A stretch of 64,000 nucleotides of DNA from CATQHL01 sp965242895 (GCA_965242895.1 OZ251507.1:682001-746000); one strand, 5' to 3'; positions 8,480 through 18,058 are shown, counted from the stretch's first letter. The notes: a model not told the origin generated them from the sequence alone. Made by a program: numbers and translations.

Positions 8480-9730
8480 ATGAAGATGAGAACACGGGCG
8501 GCGGCTGCAGTCGCCGTCTTTGCCGCACTTACGGCAGCGGCGGCGAGTTGCGGCGGGGACAATTCGGACAACTCGAGCGACTCGACATCCTCGATCGTGA
8601 TCGGTTATCTCTCCGTATCGGAATCGGACTCCGACATCTACTACAAGACGGTCAGCATGGCCGCCGCCCACTTCAACCTTGCGGGCGGGATCCGCGGAGC
8701 CCCTGTGCTGGTGATACCCAGAGACACCGATGCCGACCCCGCAACCGGACTGACTGCGGCGCTGGAGATATTCAACGACTACGAAGGATCGGTCGGGATA
8801 GTCGGCCCGCAGACCAGCATCGTGACCGTGGCGGTGGCGGAGGGAGCGGCCATTCCCAACAAGCGCCTGATCGTCTCACCATCCGCCACATCTCCAGAGA
8901 TCACGACGCTGGAAGACGACGACTACATCTATCGGGTTGCGGTGTCCGACAAACTTCAGGGCAAAGTCCTGGCGGACTTGGCATGGGAAGAGGGATACAA
9001 GAAGGTAGCGGTCATCTACGTGGACGACCCGTACGGATTCGGTCTCTCAGATCAGTTCGCTATGACGTTCCGGTCGCTGGGCGGGGAAGTGACCCTGGTC
9101 CCCCACGCACACGTCGAAAAACCGAGTTTCAAGGACGAACTTGAGCAGGCGAAGGCGGATGGCGCCGAAGTGCTGTTAGCGATCGGGCATCGCAGGCAGA
9201 CGGACGTTTACCTCCCCGAGGCGGTCAATGGAAACTACTTCGACAAGTTCCTGTTCCCCGACGCCGCCAAGTCTCCGGACTTGCTCGCCTTGGTGGGATG
9301 GGACGCCCTAGAAGGCTCGCTGGGCACCGCCCCCGGCTCGCCGCCCGGCCGGCCGGAGCGTCAAGCATTCAGGGACGCTTACACCCTCTTCTACGGCAGG
9401 GATTTTCCGGAAGGCGCCTTCCTAGCCGAAAGCTACGACGCTGCGGCGCTCATCGGGTTGGCAACTGCCAAGGCCGGCAGCACCACCGATTTTGAAGCCA
9501 TCAGGGATGCCCTGCGTGAGGTTGCAGGACCAGGCGGCGAGATAGTCGGACCAGGGGAGGAAGGCATTGCCCGGGCGCTGCAGCTGATCTCCGAAGGGAA
9601 GGAAATCAACTACGAGGGGGCGTCGGGTTCTGTGGACTTCGACGAGTACGGCGACGTGGAGGAGGCCATCGAGATCTGGGAGGTAGCCGGCGGTGAGATC
9701 CGCTCGACGGGGAGGTTCATGGAGCCTTAG
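8480..9730 (+). CDS. Branched-chain-amino-acid-type ABC transporter substrate-binding lipoprotein
   Basis: A type I periplasmic-binding protein (LivJ/Leu-Ile-Val-binding family) that would capture an amino acid or similar small solute outside the membrane. The N-terminus has a basic stretch, a hydrophobic core and the lipobox AAASC, so it is a lipoprotein. IVIGYLSVSESDSD and VGIVGPQTS match the start and first domain of the family, and ESYDAAALIGLA matches the C-terminal region. AGAAGGA abuts the ATG at 8480; the in-frame ATG at 8486 has better spacing and may be the real start. No permease or ATPase is adjacent. Its 3' end overlaps the convergent aldolase gene by 14 bp. Confidence 0.85.
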   Translation: MKMRTRAAAAVAVFAALTAAAASCGGDNSDNSSDSTSSIVIGYLSVSESDSDIYYKTVSMAAAHFNLAGGIRGAPVLVIPRDTDADPATGLTAALEIFNDYEGSVGIVGPQTSIVTVAVAEGAAIPNKRLIVSPSATSPEITTLEDDDYIYRVAVSDKLQGKVLADLAWEEGYKKVAVIYVDDPYGFGLSDQFAMTFRSLGGEVTLVPHAHVEKPSFKDELEQAKADGAEVLLAIGHRRQTDVYLPEAVNGNYFDKFLFPDAAKSPDLLALVGWDALEGSLGTAPGSPPGRPERQAFRDAYTLFYGRDFPEGAFLAESYDAAALIGLATAKAGSTTDFEAIRDALREVAGPGGEIVGPGEEGIARALQLISEGKEINYEGASGSVDFDEYGDVEEAIEIWEVAGGEIRSTGRFMEP

Positions 9731-10388
9731 AAGGCAGCCACATGTCTCCGCGCACCCAGCGGTAGACGCCGGCGAAGTCCTCGTTCACCTTGGCAGGAAT
9801 CGTCCGAACCTCCCCGAGAAGTTCCGCCCCCCAGACGATGTGGGCGGTTCGCTCCACCACGAAAGCCGCGTGCAGGGCGTCCGCAGGATTCTTGCCCACA
9901 CAGACCAAGCCGTGGTTGGCCATGAGCACAGCGCTTCGGTCGGCCAGGGCTTCTGAAACAACCTCACCGAGTGCATCACTGCCGGTCATGTGGTAGTCGC
10001 AGACTTCCACGTCGCCCCCTATGTAGACCACCACTTCCTCGATGACGGCAGGGACGCAGCGGCCGACCACCGCAAACATGGAGGCGTAGCGAGGGTGGCA
10101 GTGGACTACTCCACCCACCTCGGAGTAGCGCTCGTAGCAGGCGAGGTGGAGCGCCTTCTCGCTGGACGGGCTCCTCTCACCAGCGGCGAGGCTGCCGTCG
10201 GACGACACGAACACAAGGTCTTCGAGCGTCATGGCCGCATAGTCGACGCCAGAAGGGGTGAGACAGAACGTGCCGTCGCCGACGCGGGCAGAGACGTTGC
10301 CAGCCGTCCCTCCCACCAGATCGCCTGCATGCATCTCCTGAGCGGCGGCGAGTACAGAACCTGCGGCGTTTTTCCTCAGGCTGCTCAC
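9717..10388 (-). CDS. Class II aldolase/adducin family protein
   Basis: A 223-residue zinc-dependent class II aldolase of the FucA/AraD/RhaD type, expected to act on a phosphorylated sugar or a related hydroxy-acid. The substrate loop GNVSARVGDG, the zinc ligands in VVHCHPRYASMF, the DYHMTGS segment and NHGLVCVG are all present in the usual order. The exact substrate cannot be read from sequence. Its start overlaps the end of the upstream dehydrogenase gene by four bases (10385-10388), so the two are translationally coupled and probably act in the same pathway. Confidence 0.86.
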   Translation of the reverse strand: MSSLRKNAAGSVLAAAQEMHAGDLVGGTAGNVSARVGDGTFCLTPSGVDYAAMTLEDLVFVSSDGSLAAGERSPSSEKALHLACYERYSEVGGVVHCHPRYASMFAVVGRCVPAVIEEVVVYIGGDVEVCDYHMTGSDALGEVVSEALADRSAVLMANHGLVCVGKNPADALHAAFVVERTAHIVWGAELLGEVRTIPAKVNEDFAGVYRWVRGDMWLPSKAP

Positions 10389-11362
10389 GCCAGCACCTCC
10401 GGATTGGCGAGGTGTACGGGACGCTCCCCCGACAGGAGGAGGCGCAAGTCTTCGGCGAGCATCTCGGCCTGGGTCTCTTCAGTGTCATAGCTAGCGCCGC
10501 CGATATGAGGGGTGAGCACCACATCGTCCCGTTCTGTGAGAGGGTGTGCAGCGGGCAGCACCTCGCCCTCGAAGTGATCGAGGCCGCAGCCCGTCAGACG
10601 CCCGCCGGCGAGGGCGGCGGTCAGAGCGTCGAGGTCGTGAAGAGCAGCACGGGCAGTGTTGAGGTAGATGGATCCCTCTTTCATGGCGGCGAACTCCTCA
10701 GCGCCCATCATTCCGACGTTCGCAGGGGTGACGGCGGCGTGCATGGATACCACGTCGGATGCGGACAGCAAGTCCGAGAGGGTGTGCCGGGCTTCGTCGA
10801 CGAACGGATCGTGGGCGATCACCTTGAGGCCGAGCCCTTCCATGCGCCAGCGCACGGCCTTGCCCACAGCACCCAAGCCCACGATGCCGAAAGTCCCCCC
10901 GGCCAGGTTCCAGGTTCGATAGCGCTGATACGGCAGCGTGTCGGTAAAGATCCGATCCGAGCGCACGTCTCGGTCGGCGGGCAGCAGTCGGTGTCGGACG
11001 GCGAACAGCAGCGCCACGGTCAACTCGGCCACCGAATCGGCGTTGCGTCCTGGCGTGTATATGACGGGGATACCTGCGGCTGAGGCGGCTGGGACGTCCA
11101 CGTTGCTGGGGTCGGAGCGTGTGGAGACGATGGCCCGCAGGGGCAGTTCCATGACCCGGCCGGAGCAGAAGTCAGCCTCGGTTATGAGAATGTCGGCCTG
11201 CATATCCCCGAGGCGGTCGGCCAGATCGTCAGGACCGGACAGGCGGGGGGGGACGGGATCGATCCACGGCTCGTAGGTCACGTCGAGAAGTCGACGCAGT
11301 GCGTCCATGCCAGAGCCGCGCAGCGGTGCGGTGACCAGCGCCTTGAATCTGGGAGTCGACAT
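10385..11362 (-). CDS. D-2-hydroxyacid dehydrogenase (phosphoglycerate-dehydrogenase-like)
   Basis: A 325-residue NAD(P)-dependent D-2-hydroxyacid dehydrogenase. The Rossmann motif GIVGLGAVGKAV is intact. The catalytic Arg (in STRSDPSNVDV), Glu (in GLDHFEGE) and His (in LTPHIGGAS) of the family are all visible. It lacks the C-terminal ACT or ASB domains of biosynthetic SerA, so serine biosynthesis is less likely than oxidation or reduction of a sugar-derived acid. It is the first gene of a two-gene operon with the class II aldolase. The 99-bp gap upstream is G-rich with imperfect repeats. Confidence 0.85.
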   Translation of the reverse strand: MSTPRFKALVTAPLRGSGMDALRRLLDVTYEPWIDPVPPRLSGPDDLADRLGDMQADILITEADFCSGRVMELPLRAIVSTRSDPSNVDVPAASAAGIPVIYTPGRNADSVAELTVALLFAVRHRLLPADRDVRSDRIFTDTLPYQRYRTWNLAGGTFGIVGLGAVGKAVRWRMEGLGLKVIAHDPFVDEARHTLSDLLSASDVVSMHAAVTPANVGMMGAEEFAAMKEGSIYLNTARAALHDLDALTAALAGGRLTGCGLDHFEGEVLPAAHPLTERDDVVLTPHIGGASYDTEETQAEMLAEDLRLLLSGERPVHLANPEVLA

Positions 11363-11461
11363 ATGCGAGGGGGAGGGCGCTAGGGCGGAGGGGGCGGGGG
11401 CGGACGGGGGGACTAGGACAGACGGGGCGGGCGGGGCGGACGGGGGGCTAGGACGGGGCTA

Positions 11462-12454
11462 TTAGGTCTCGTAAGCAGCGAGTATGTCAGGCGACAAGGA
11501 AAGCCCGGTGGAGCCTGCCGTGAGTTTGCGGCGCTCTAGGCGGTCCGACCCCGAAGGCAGGCCAGGAAGTTGGAGGGGATAGGCGCCCGTTTGCTCTACC
11601 ACCAAGTCGCGTACTAGCTTTTCCGCTTCCTCCCAGTTTCGGGCGCGCGGAGGGCCGAACCTCCGGTTGTAGGGCTGATCGAAGATGACAACCTTTCTGC
11701 CGGCAGCGCGCAGGTCTGCGATGTTGTGCGGGGCGTCCTCCACGAAAGCGTCGGCGGTAACAGAGGTCTTCTTGGCCACGAAGCAGAGGTCGCGGTACGG
11801 GATTCCCATCTCGTCCAGCCAACGGACGGTGTGGCCGGCGGTGACTTCATGCCCCCAGTTCACGTAGAGGCGGTGGGTGACTATGCGAATCCAGACCCCG
11901 GCGTCGGATATGCGCCAAAGGGCGTCAGCTACGCCCTTGAGAGGTTCCATATCAAGCAGCATGTCGTGCTCGAGGACGGCTTGGCGGTGAAGTGTGTCGA
12001 ACTCGGCAGCAGAAGCGATACCCCACTCACGGCAACCCCAGGAGACGTTCTCGGTAAGGGACTTTTCGGGCACTTTCTTGATCTTTGCGACGACGCGCCG
12101 GAAGCCGCCGACGTAGTCCGCGCAGACGCCGTCGAGGTCGACGCCGAGCACGAAGTCCGGTTCTGGCAGGATTGCGGAGACGCTGACGCCCGCAGGGGCG
12201 AGAGCCCCCCGAGTGGCTGCGGGAGCGCCCGGAGCGGGAGCGGCGCCCGGAGCGTCGGCGGGAACACCCGAAGCGCCCGCGGGAGCGGGAGCGACAGGGG
12301 TGGCAGAAGCAGGAGCGCCCGAAGCAGCAGCGGGAGCGACAGGGGCGGCAGAAGCAGGAACACCCGAAGCGACCGCACCAGCCGCTGAGGGCGAGGCGGA
12401 CGTCGAAGCGGGGTGCGGCTGAACGGGAGAGCCGTCGGAGTGGGTGAAGTTCAC
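11462..12454 (-). CDS. HAD-family 5'-nucleotidase (NT5C type) with Ala/Pro-rich N-terminus
   Basis: A haloacid-dehalogenase-fold phosphatase of the 5'(3')-deoxyribonucleotidase type. The nucleophile motif DLDGVCADY, the Thr/His of IVTHRLY and the acidic FVEDAPHN motif are in the expected order across the C-terminal 210 residues. The first about 110 residues are an Ala/Pro/Gly-rich repeat with units like AGASGVPA and look disordered; the GTG at 12454 overlaps the preceding stop by four bases, which supports this long form. As the last gene of the deoC operon it would release deoxynucleosides from nucleotides. Confidence 0.8.
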   Translation of the reverse strand: MNFTHSDGSPVQPHPASTSASPSAAGAVASGVPASAAPVAPAAASGAPASATPVAPAPAGASGVPADAPGAAPAPGAPAATRGALAPAGVSVSAILPEPDFVLGVDLDGVCADYVGGFRRVVAKIKKVPEKSLTENVSWGCREWGIASAAEFDTLHRQAVLEHDMLLDMEPLKGVADALWRISDAGVWIRIVTHRLYVNWGHEVTAGHTVRWLDEMGIPYRDLCFVAKKTSVTADAFVEDAPHNIADLRAAGRKVVIFDQPYNRRFGPPRARNWEEAEKLVRDLVVEQTGAYPLQLPGLPSGSDRLERRKLTAGSTGLSLSPDILAAYET

Positions 12455-13494
12455 TGACCCTTGGGGTGCCAGACCGTCTTGTACTCGCAGAACTCACCGA
12501 TGAGGTACGGACTCTGCGCCGCTGAGGAGAGCCAGCGCCGCTGGGAGGGGGAGGCTGAAACCACTCGGGTGACCGACTCCGAAGCTAAGCACTCGGCTTC
12601 GGCTGCGAGGGCGAGGGCGGGGACGGGATCGGAAGCGGGATCGGCCAGATTCTCCGAGGAGTCGGGGCGGTCGCCTGCGGGGGTGACTTCCTGATGTTCG
12701 GCATGTTCGGCGCAACCCGTCAGGTCTAGACAGTCAACTTCGCCGTGGCCGGCGAGCGCCCTCAGCAAGACCTCTTTCCGACCGGTGAGGATGTTGACCA
12801 CCCCGGCAGGAACGTCGCTAGTGGCCAGTATCTCGGCCAGCGCGACGGCGGGCAGCGGTGAGCCCTGCGAGGCCAGAGCGACCACGGCATTGCCGGAGAC
12901 CAGAGCCGGGGCTAAGCGGGAGATCAGGCCGAGCAGCGGCGAACTCTCCGGCGACACCAAGCCAACCACACCCATCGGTTCGGGGATGGTGAAATTAAAG
13001 TACTCCCCCGCCACGGGATTGGCTCCCCCCAGCACCTGCGGATACTTGTCGCACCAGCCTGCGTACCAAACCCAGCGGTCGACTGCAGCGTCTACCTCAG
13101 CGGCCGGATCGGAGCAGCGGACGGCGGCGCTCTCCAACTCTGCGATCAACTCGCCGCGGCGGCTTTCAGTCACCTCAGCTACCCTATAAAGTATCTGACC
13201 TCGGTTGTAGGCGGTGCGGGCAGCCCAGCGGCTCTGAGCAGCACGGGCGGTTCGGACAGCGTCCCGAACATCCTTGCGAGAGCCGTCCGGGGCGTGAGCG
13301 GTCACCTCCCCCGCCCGGGAGCGGACTTCGTAGGAGCGTCCCGATTCGGAGCGCACGAATGCCCCTCCCACAAACATTTTGTAGGTCTTGTGCACGCTCA
13401 GGCGCACAGCACTCGAGGTGCTTCCCGCCTCGGCGGTCACCTCGGATTCGAGCGATGGGGAAGGAGCGTCAGGTCGAGCAGACGGGAGACTCAT
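12451..13494 (-). CDS. Truncated, catalytically empty aldehyde dehydrogenase-like protein
   Basis: A 347-residue protein homologous to the N-terminal cofactor-binding half of aldehyde dehydrogenases: MFVGGAFVRSESG, GVVGLVSPESSPLLGLIS, LAPALVSGNAVVALAS and PAGVVNILTG are visible. It ends soon after the region that in active enzymes leads to the LELGG glutamate, and it has neither that Glu nor a GQxC cysteine. The tail is acidic and low in complexity. The ATG at 13494 overlaps the preceding stop by four bases; the longer open frame to 13653 lies inside the upstream gene. A catalytic ALDH followed by an empty one resembles a split ALDH16. It is probably a structural partner. Confidence 0.78.
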   Translation of the reverse strand: MSLPSARPDAPSPSLESEVTAEAGSTSSAVRLSVHKTYKMFVGGAFVRSESGRSYEVRSRAGEVTAHAPDGSRKDVRDAVRTARAAQSRWAARTAYNRGQILYRVAEVTESRRGELIAELESAAVRCSDPAAEVDAAVDRWVWYAGWCDKYPQVLGGANPVAGEYFNFTIPEPMGVVGLVSPESSPLLGLISRLAPALVSGNAVVALASQGSPLPAVALAEILATSDVPAGVVNILTGRKEVLLRALAGHGEVDCLDLTGCAEHAEHQEVTPAGDRPDSSENLADPASDPVPALALAAEAECLASESVTRVVSASPSQRRWLSSAAQSPYLIGEFCEYKTVWHPKGQ

Positions 13495-15095
13495 CGCTGC
13501 GACGCCTGAAGATCGACATACGCCAGCATTCCCTGGCGTCCTCCTTCTCGACCGAAACCGCTCTCCCGATAGCCGCCGAACGGGCTGGCGGGGTCGAAGC
13601 GGTTGAAAGTGTTCGCCCAGACCACTCCGGCTGTCATGCGCTCGGCCATCCAAAGGATGCGGGAACCTTTTTCTGTCCAGATGCCTGCGGAAAGTCCGTA
13701 CGGGGTGTTGTTGGCGCGCTCCACGGCCTCTTCGGGGGTGCGGAAGGTGAGCACTGAGAGCACCGGCCCGAAGATCTCCTCACGGGCGATGCGGTGCGAC
13801 GGCGAGACGCCGCAGAAAAGCGTGGGCGGAAAGAAGTAGCCGCCTGACGGCAGATCGCAGGCTGGCTGATAGAGATCGGCTCCCTCCTCTACGCCCGAAT
13901 CCACCAACTCGGATATCTTGCGGAGTTGAGCGGCGGAGTTGATAGCGCCCACATCTGTGTTCTTGTCGAGCGGGTCGCCGACGCGCAGAGTATCTAGGCG
14001 CAGCCGCAGCCTGTAGACGACCTTCTCGGCGACGCTCTCCTGCACCAGCAGACGGGAACCGGCGCAGCAGACCTGCCCTTGATTGAAGTAGATGCCGTTG
14101 ACGATGCCCTCAGTCACCTGGTCGAAGGCGGCGTCTTCAAAAACGATGTTGGCCGCCTTGCCGCCGAGTTCCAATGTGAGACGCTTGCCCGATCCAGCCA
14201 AGGTCTTCTGAATAGACTTGCCCACCTGCGTCGAGCCGGTGAACGCCACCTTGTGGATGCCAGGATGACGAACCAGGGCGGCGCCGGTGCTGCCGTCGCC
14301 AGTGAGGATGTTCACCACGCCCGCCGGCAGGTCAGCCTCTTGGAGGACCTCGGCAAGGGCCAATGCACTGAGGGGGGTGGTCTCGGCGGGCTTGAGCACC
14401 ACGGTGTTGCCGGCCGCCAGAGCCGGGGCGATCTTCCAGGCGGCCATCAGCAGAGGAAAGTTCCATGGGATGACCTGACCTACCACTCCCAGGGGGCGCC
14501 AAGAGGCCCCTCCGAAGGCGTATTCGAGCTTGTCCGCCCAGCCGGCGTGGTGGAAGAAATGGGCGGCGGCCAGCGGTATGTCGACGTCGCGGGACTCCTT
14601 GATGGGCTTGCCCGAATCGAGGGTCTCCAGCACGGCGAATTCCCTGGAGCGCTCCTGGAGAAGGCGGGCGATGCGGTAGAGGTACTTGGCGCGCTCAGCG
14701 CCCGGTGTCTGCCCCCAGCGGACTGACGCTGATCTGGCAGCGGACACCGCCCTGTCCACGTCTTCGCTGCCGGAGAGGGGAACGACCGAAAGCGGCTGGG
14801 CGGTGGCCGGATTGAGGGTGGTGATGACCTGAGGACTTCGTGATTCGGTCATCTCGCCGCCTATAAAAAGCCCGTAACTCTCATCTATGTGCACCAGGTC
14901 GGTTGCTTCAGGGGCCGGGGCGTAGCTGTCTGGGCCGAAGGCAGGCAGATGGGCAACTTGAGGGTGGTGCTGCGAGCCGGCGGGCTGGGGCTGGGAGCCG
15001 GCGGGCTGGGGCTGGGAGCCGGCGGGGGAAAGGCTCGCTTGGTTCTGATCCCCCGAGCTCTTAGCGGTCTGGGCTTCGGTGCTCTCTGAGGACAT
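13491..15095 (-). CDS. Aldehyde dehydrogenase
   Basis: A 534-residue NAD(P)-dependent aldehyde dehydrogenase. General-base Glu309 lies in LTLELGGK and the catalytic cysteine is Cys343 in GQVCCAGSR. WNFPLLMAAWK, the Rossmann FTGSTQVGK and the C-terminal EEIFGPVLSV and NTFNRFDPASPFGGY are normal. The first about 50 residues are Ser/Gln/Pro-rich with an AGSQPQP unit repeated three times. It lies 21 bp after deoC and overlaps the next gene by four bases. In that context it would oxidise the acetaldehyde produced by DeoC to acetate; the substrate is inferred from context. Confidence 0.9.
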   Translation of the reverse strand: MSSESTEAQTAKSSGDQNQASLSPAGSQPQPAGSQPQPAGSQHHPQVAHLPAFGPDSYAPAPEATDLVHIDESYGLFIGGEMTESRSPQVITTLNPATAQPLSVVPLSGSEDVDRAVSAARSASVRWGQTPGAERAKYLYRIARLLQERSREFAVLETLDSGKPIKESRDVDIPLAAAHFFHHAGWADKLEYAFGGASWRPLGVVGQVIPWNFPLLMAAWKIAPALAAGNTVVLKPAETTPLSALALAEVLQEADLPAGVVNILTGDGSTGAALVRHPGIHKVAFTGSTQVGKSIQKTLAGSGKRLTLELGGKAANIVFEDAAFDQVTEGIVNGIYFNQGQVCCAGSRLLVQESVAEKVVYRLRLRLDTLRVGDPLDKNTDVGAINSAAQLRKISELVDSGVEEGADLYQPACDLPSGGYFFPPTLFCGVSPSHRIAREEIFGPVLSVLTFRTPEEAVERANNTPYGLSAGIWTEKGSRILWMAERMTAGVVWANTFNRFDPASPFGGYRESGFGREGGRQGMLAYVDLQASQR

Positions 15096-15116
15096 CGGCG
15101 GGGTAGGGCTCAGGGC

Positions 15117-16394
15117 TCAGGCGAGGGTCTTGTCGGCTCGCACGTAGCGGCCTAAACGGAGATGGTCGAGCTGAAGAAGCACGTCGTTGAGCAGGCTGGA
15201 GGCGCCGATGCGGAAGAGATGCGGCGTAAGCCAGTCCCTCCCGAGGGTCTCTGCGACCACCACGAGATACTGCCAGGCCTCTTTTGCGGTGCGTATCCCG
15301 CCTGCCACTTTCAGCCCGACCAGCCGCCCTTCGGAGTCGGCGAACTCCCTGATCGCCTCGGCCATGCACAGTGCTGCGGGCAGGGTGGCGGAGGTGCCTA
15401 TCTTGCCGGTCGACGTCTTGATGAAGTCCGCTCCGGCGGCCATTGCGAGCATCGAGGCGCGGCGCACTGCGTCATAGGAGCCGAGTTCCCCCGTCTCCAG
15501 AATGACCTTGAGACAGGCTTCGCCCGCCGACTCTTTGGACGCTGCGACCTCGTTGAATGCCTGCCGATAACGGCCAGCCAGGAAAGCGGAACGGTTCAGG
15601 ACGATGTCGATCTCATGCGCTCCGGCAGCGACGGCAGTGCGGATTTCCGACAGGCGGACATCGAGAGGGCCGAGACCTGCAGGAAACGACCCCGCCACCG
15701 ACGCCACCCGCACGCTCGTCCCTGCAAGAGCAGCAGCTGCGACAGGAACGAGTTCGGGATAAACGCAGACAGCGGCGACGGGAGGCACGTCGGGAGCGGC
15801 CGCCTCGGGGCGGAGCGCCTTGTCGCAAAGCGATAGCACCTTGCCAGGGGTGTCTGCCCCCTCAAGGGTGGTGAGATCCATGCAGGAGATTGCCAGCCGC
15901 AGAGCGGCTTCCTTGGAAGAAGTCTTGACGGAGCGCTTAGCGAGGGCGGCTGCCCGCTCGCTCAGACCGACGGCATCGACAGGGGTGATCGTCAACTCCA
16001 AGAGCGGAGCAGGGAGGGGTTCAGCAGGCGCCGACTGGACGGGCGCGCCCGACTGAGCAGGGGAACGAAGGGTTTGCCGATCAGGAGCAACGGCGTGGGC
16101 AACAGAGGCATCCTCTGCACCGGTATCCACGGCACCCTCGACACCCGCATTCACTGCATCCGCAACGTCGCTTTCCGGAGAGACTCCAGTTTCTGAATGG
16201 TCGCCGGCTTCCGGACGGGCGCTGGTTTCCGCAACGCCGGTTTCTGGGAAGGCGCCGGTTTCCGAGGAAATGCCGATTTCTGAGCGGACGCTGGCTTCCG
16301 GACGGGCGCCGGCTTCTAGGCGGATACTGGCTTCTGGACGGGCCGCAAGCGTGTTCACCCCAATAACGCTATTGCGATGCGGTGGGCGTGGCAC
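15117..16394 (-). CDS. deoC: Deoxyribose-phosphate aldolase with long low-complexity N-terminus
   Basis: Cleaves 2-deoxyribose-5-phosphate to acetaldehyde and glyceraldehyde-3-phosphate. The Schiff-base lysine is Lys326 in FIKTSTGK, the assisting lysine is Lys362 in GLKVAGGIRTA, and the EIDIVLN aspartate (Asp263) is present. The enzymatic core is about residues 135-425. The first 130 residues repeat units such as ARPEAS and SETG and are unlike any DeoC, which is usually 220-340 residues long. The GTG at 16394 has no clear ribosome binding site, so the start is uncertain and could lie further in. It is the first gene of the deoC-ALDH-ALDH-nucleotidase operon. Confidence 0.92.
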   Translation of the reverse strand: MPRPPHRNSVIGVNTLAARPEASIRLEAGARPEASVRSEIGISSETGAFPETGVAETSARPEAGDHSETGVSPESDVADAVNAGVEGAVDTGAEDASVAHAVAPDRQTLRSPAQSGAPVQSAPAEPLPAPLLELTITPVDAVGLSERAAALAKRSVKTSSKEAALRLAISCMDLTTLEGADTPGKVLSLCDKALRPEAAAPDVPPVAAVCVYPELVPVAAAALAGTSVRVASVAGSFPAGLGPLDVRLSEIRTAVAAGAHEIDIVLNRSAFLAGRYRQAFNEVAASKESAGEACLKVILETGELGSYDAVRRASMLAMAAGADFIKTSTGKIGTSATLPAALCMAEAIREFADSEGRLVGLKVAGGIRTAKEAWQYLVVVAETLGRDWLTPHLFRIGASSLLNDVLLQLDHLRLGRYVRADKTLA

Positions 16395-16539
16395 GCGCTA
16401 AGGAAATACTAAGGAAGAATTCCAATTTGCAAAGTCCACAAATATTAAGTTAGCTCAACGAATTCGGATAATTCACTGCGACAACTTAAAGAACTTGCGT
16501 TAATTTAATTGCAAAACTGCCAAACAAGGAGACTGCTTT

Positions 16540-17913
16540 ATGGAAGACATAGATGTTCTAGGAAAATTCTGGCTGTCTGGCCACCAGGAGAATAAAGAAT
16601 TCGGACGCCTAAGATTTACTCGACAAATCGGCGGCGAGCTTGAGGTTTACTCAGACGATTCCTCTCCAAGTACGCTGGCAGATGTTACATCTTCTGGGGG
16701 ATCAGATTGGCTTATTTTCGGAACTTCGCTTTTCGATCTTAAGAGCAACAAGCCATCAGTTCGTATCTTTACCTTAGACGGCGTAGCGTTAACAAACTGG
16801 AACCTACCCTGGGGCACATCCATCGGCAGTGTCTCAGCGCAAAGTGCAAGACTTTATGTACGCTCAATCTATGAAAATATGCTTTGGATAGAAAAAGAAG
16901 AATTAACTTTTTCTGAAGCTACTGTTCAGATTCGTGGAATTGATGAATGGTTACCATCACTAGATGGTATAAGCAACACAAATGCAGAGTCAAAAAAACA
17001 TATTAAACAGAAAACCCCCAGAGCAGAAATTAAAGACATTGGTCATATTGAACTACATATTCCAGAATATAGAGAATATGAGTCGAGCAGAGACACTTGT
17101 CTAGCCACAACTATCAAATTATCATTCACCAAGCCATCAACTTTTAGTGAAATTATAAAAATAATAGGCTACATACAAAGTCTAGTCTCGCTAGCAACTA
17201 GCAAATTTCACAGTGTAGAATCACTCAAGTTAAAAGTCCCAGCCAACAGTGACGCACATATGTCCTCACAAGAATCCAGAGAGGTTATAGCATTTTTTAG
17301 ACCACCTGAACCTTCCAGCCTATACTCACAAAGCAAGAGCTCAGATAATCACCAGGAGAGCAACTACCAATTCTTATATCACGATATTGAAAAGGAAGTT
17401 GGATTAGCCAAGTGGATTGAGAGAATGGAATCCAACAAGAACGAAGAAACACTTGCCATTTCTATGCTGTTGAAAGGGAAAACTTGGGATGAAACTCCCC
17501 TAGAATTGCAGCACTTTTCTATAATTACCGCTGCACTGATGCTTGCGCCAGCAAGTGACAACAATATTAAAAAGTGTCTGCAATCACTCCGTAAGGAACT
17601 AAAGAACGTCTTGCCAACCTACATTGATGACGAATGGTTTGCTGCTGTTGCACATCTCAGAAGCAAGTTTATTGCTCATCCTAAAAAAAGACGAGGACGA
17701 AATTATCCAGCTACTGAGGCGACTCTCTCTATACGCTTGCTTGAGTTGGTTTGCTACTCGCGCATATTCAAGGATATTTTAGAACTCCCCGACTCAGTTA
17801 TAAAAAGGAGAACTTGGGAAAATCGTATTGCAGAACAGAAGCTAAACTCGGCGCGTAATTGTGATTTGAAAGAATGGTATATGGCCTCAAAGCAGGAGGA
17901 CAAGGAACAGTAA
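16540..17913 (+). CDS. ApeA-like HEPN-domain protein, candidate antiphage defence
   Basis: A 457-residue protein encoded in DNA visibly richer in A and T than its neighbours. The N-terminus (GKFWLSG ... GRLRF ... GGELEVY) resembles the beta-rich N-terminal domain of ApeA-type proteins. The C-terminal helical region carries an R-x5-H motif at Arg374-His380 (RSKFIAH), the active-site signature of HEPN ribonucleases. ApeA-type proteins are single-gene abortive antiphage systems that cut RNA when triggered. A good AAGGAG lies before the ATG at 16540. Base composition and position suggest acquisition by transfer. Family assignment rests on motif and layout only. Confidence 0.68.
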   Translation: MEDIDVLGKFWLSGHQENKEFGRLRFTRQIGGELEVYSDDSSPSTLADVTSSGGSDWLIFGTSLFDLKSNKPSVRIFTLDGVALTNWNLPWGTSIGSVSAQSARLYVRSIYENMLWIEKEELTFSEATVQIRGIDEWLPSLDGISNTNAESKKHIKQKTPRAEIKDIGHIELHIPEYREYESSRDTCLATTIKLSFTKPSTFSEIIKIIGYIQSLVSLATSKFHSVESLKLKVPANSDAHMSSQESREVIAFFRPPEPSSLYSQSKSSDNHQESNYQFLYHDIEKEVGLAKWIERMESNKNEETLAISMLLKGKTWDETPLELQHFSIITAALMLAPASDNNIKKCLQSLRKELKNVLPTYIDDEWFAAVAHLRSKFIAHPKKRRGRNYPATEATLSIRLLELVCYSRIFKDILELPDSVIKRRTWENRIAEQKLNSARNCDLKEWYMASKQEDKEQ

Positions 17914-18058
17914 GCTAAAGTACCTGCTACTTGATGAAAATACTGAGGCCTTTAGACAACCATAACCTGGAATGTTCTGGTACAAGAGCTCAATATCGAG
18001 GCCGCCCCCGGCGGCAGCAATCCCCTAGGCGGAACTTAGCGATGACTCCAAACCTCGG

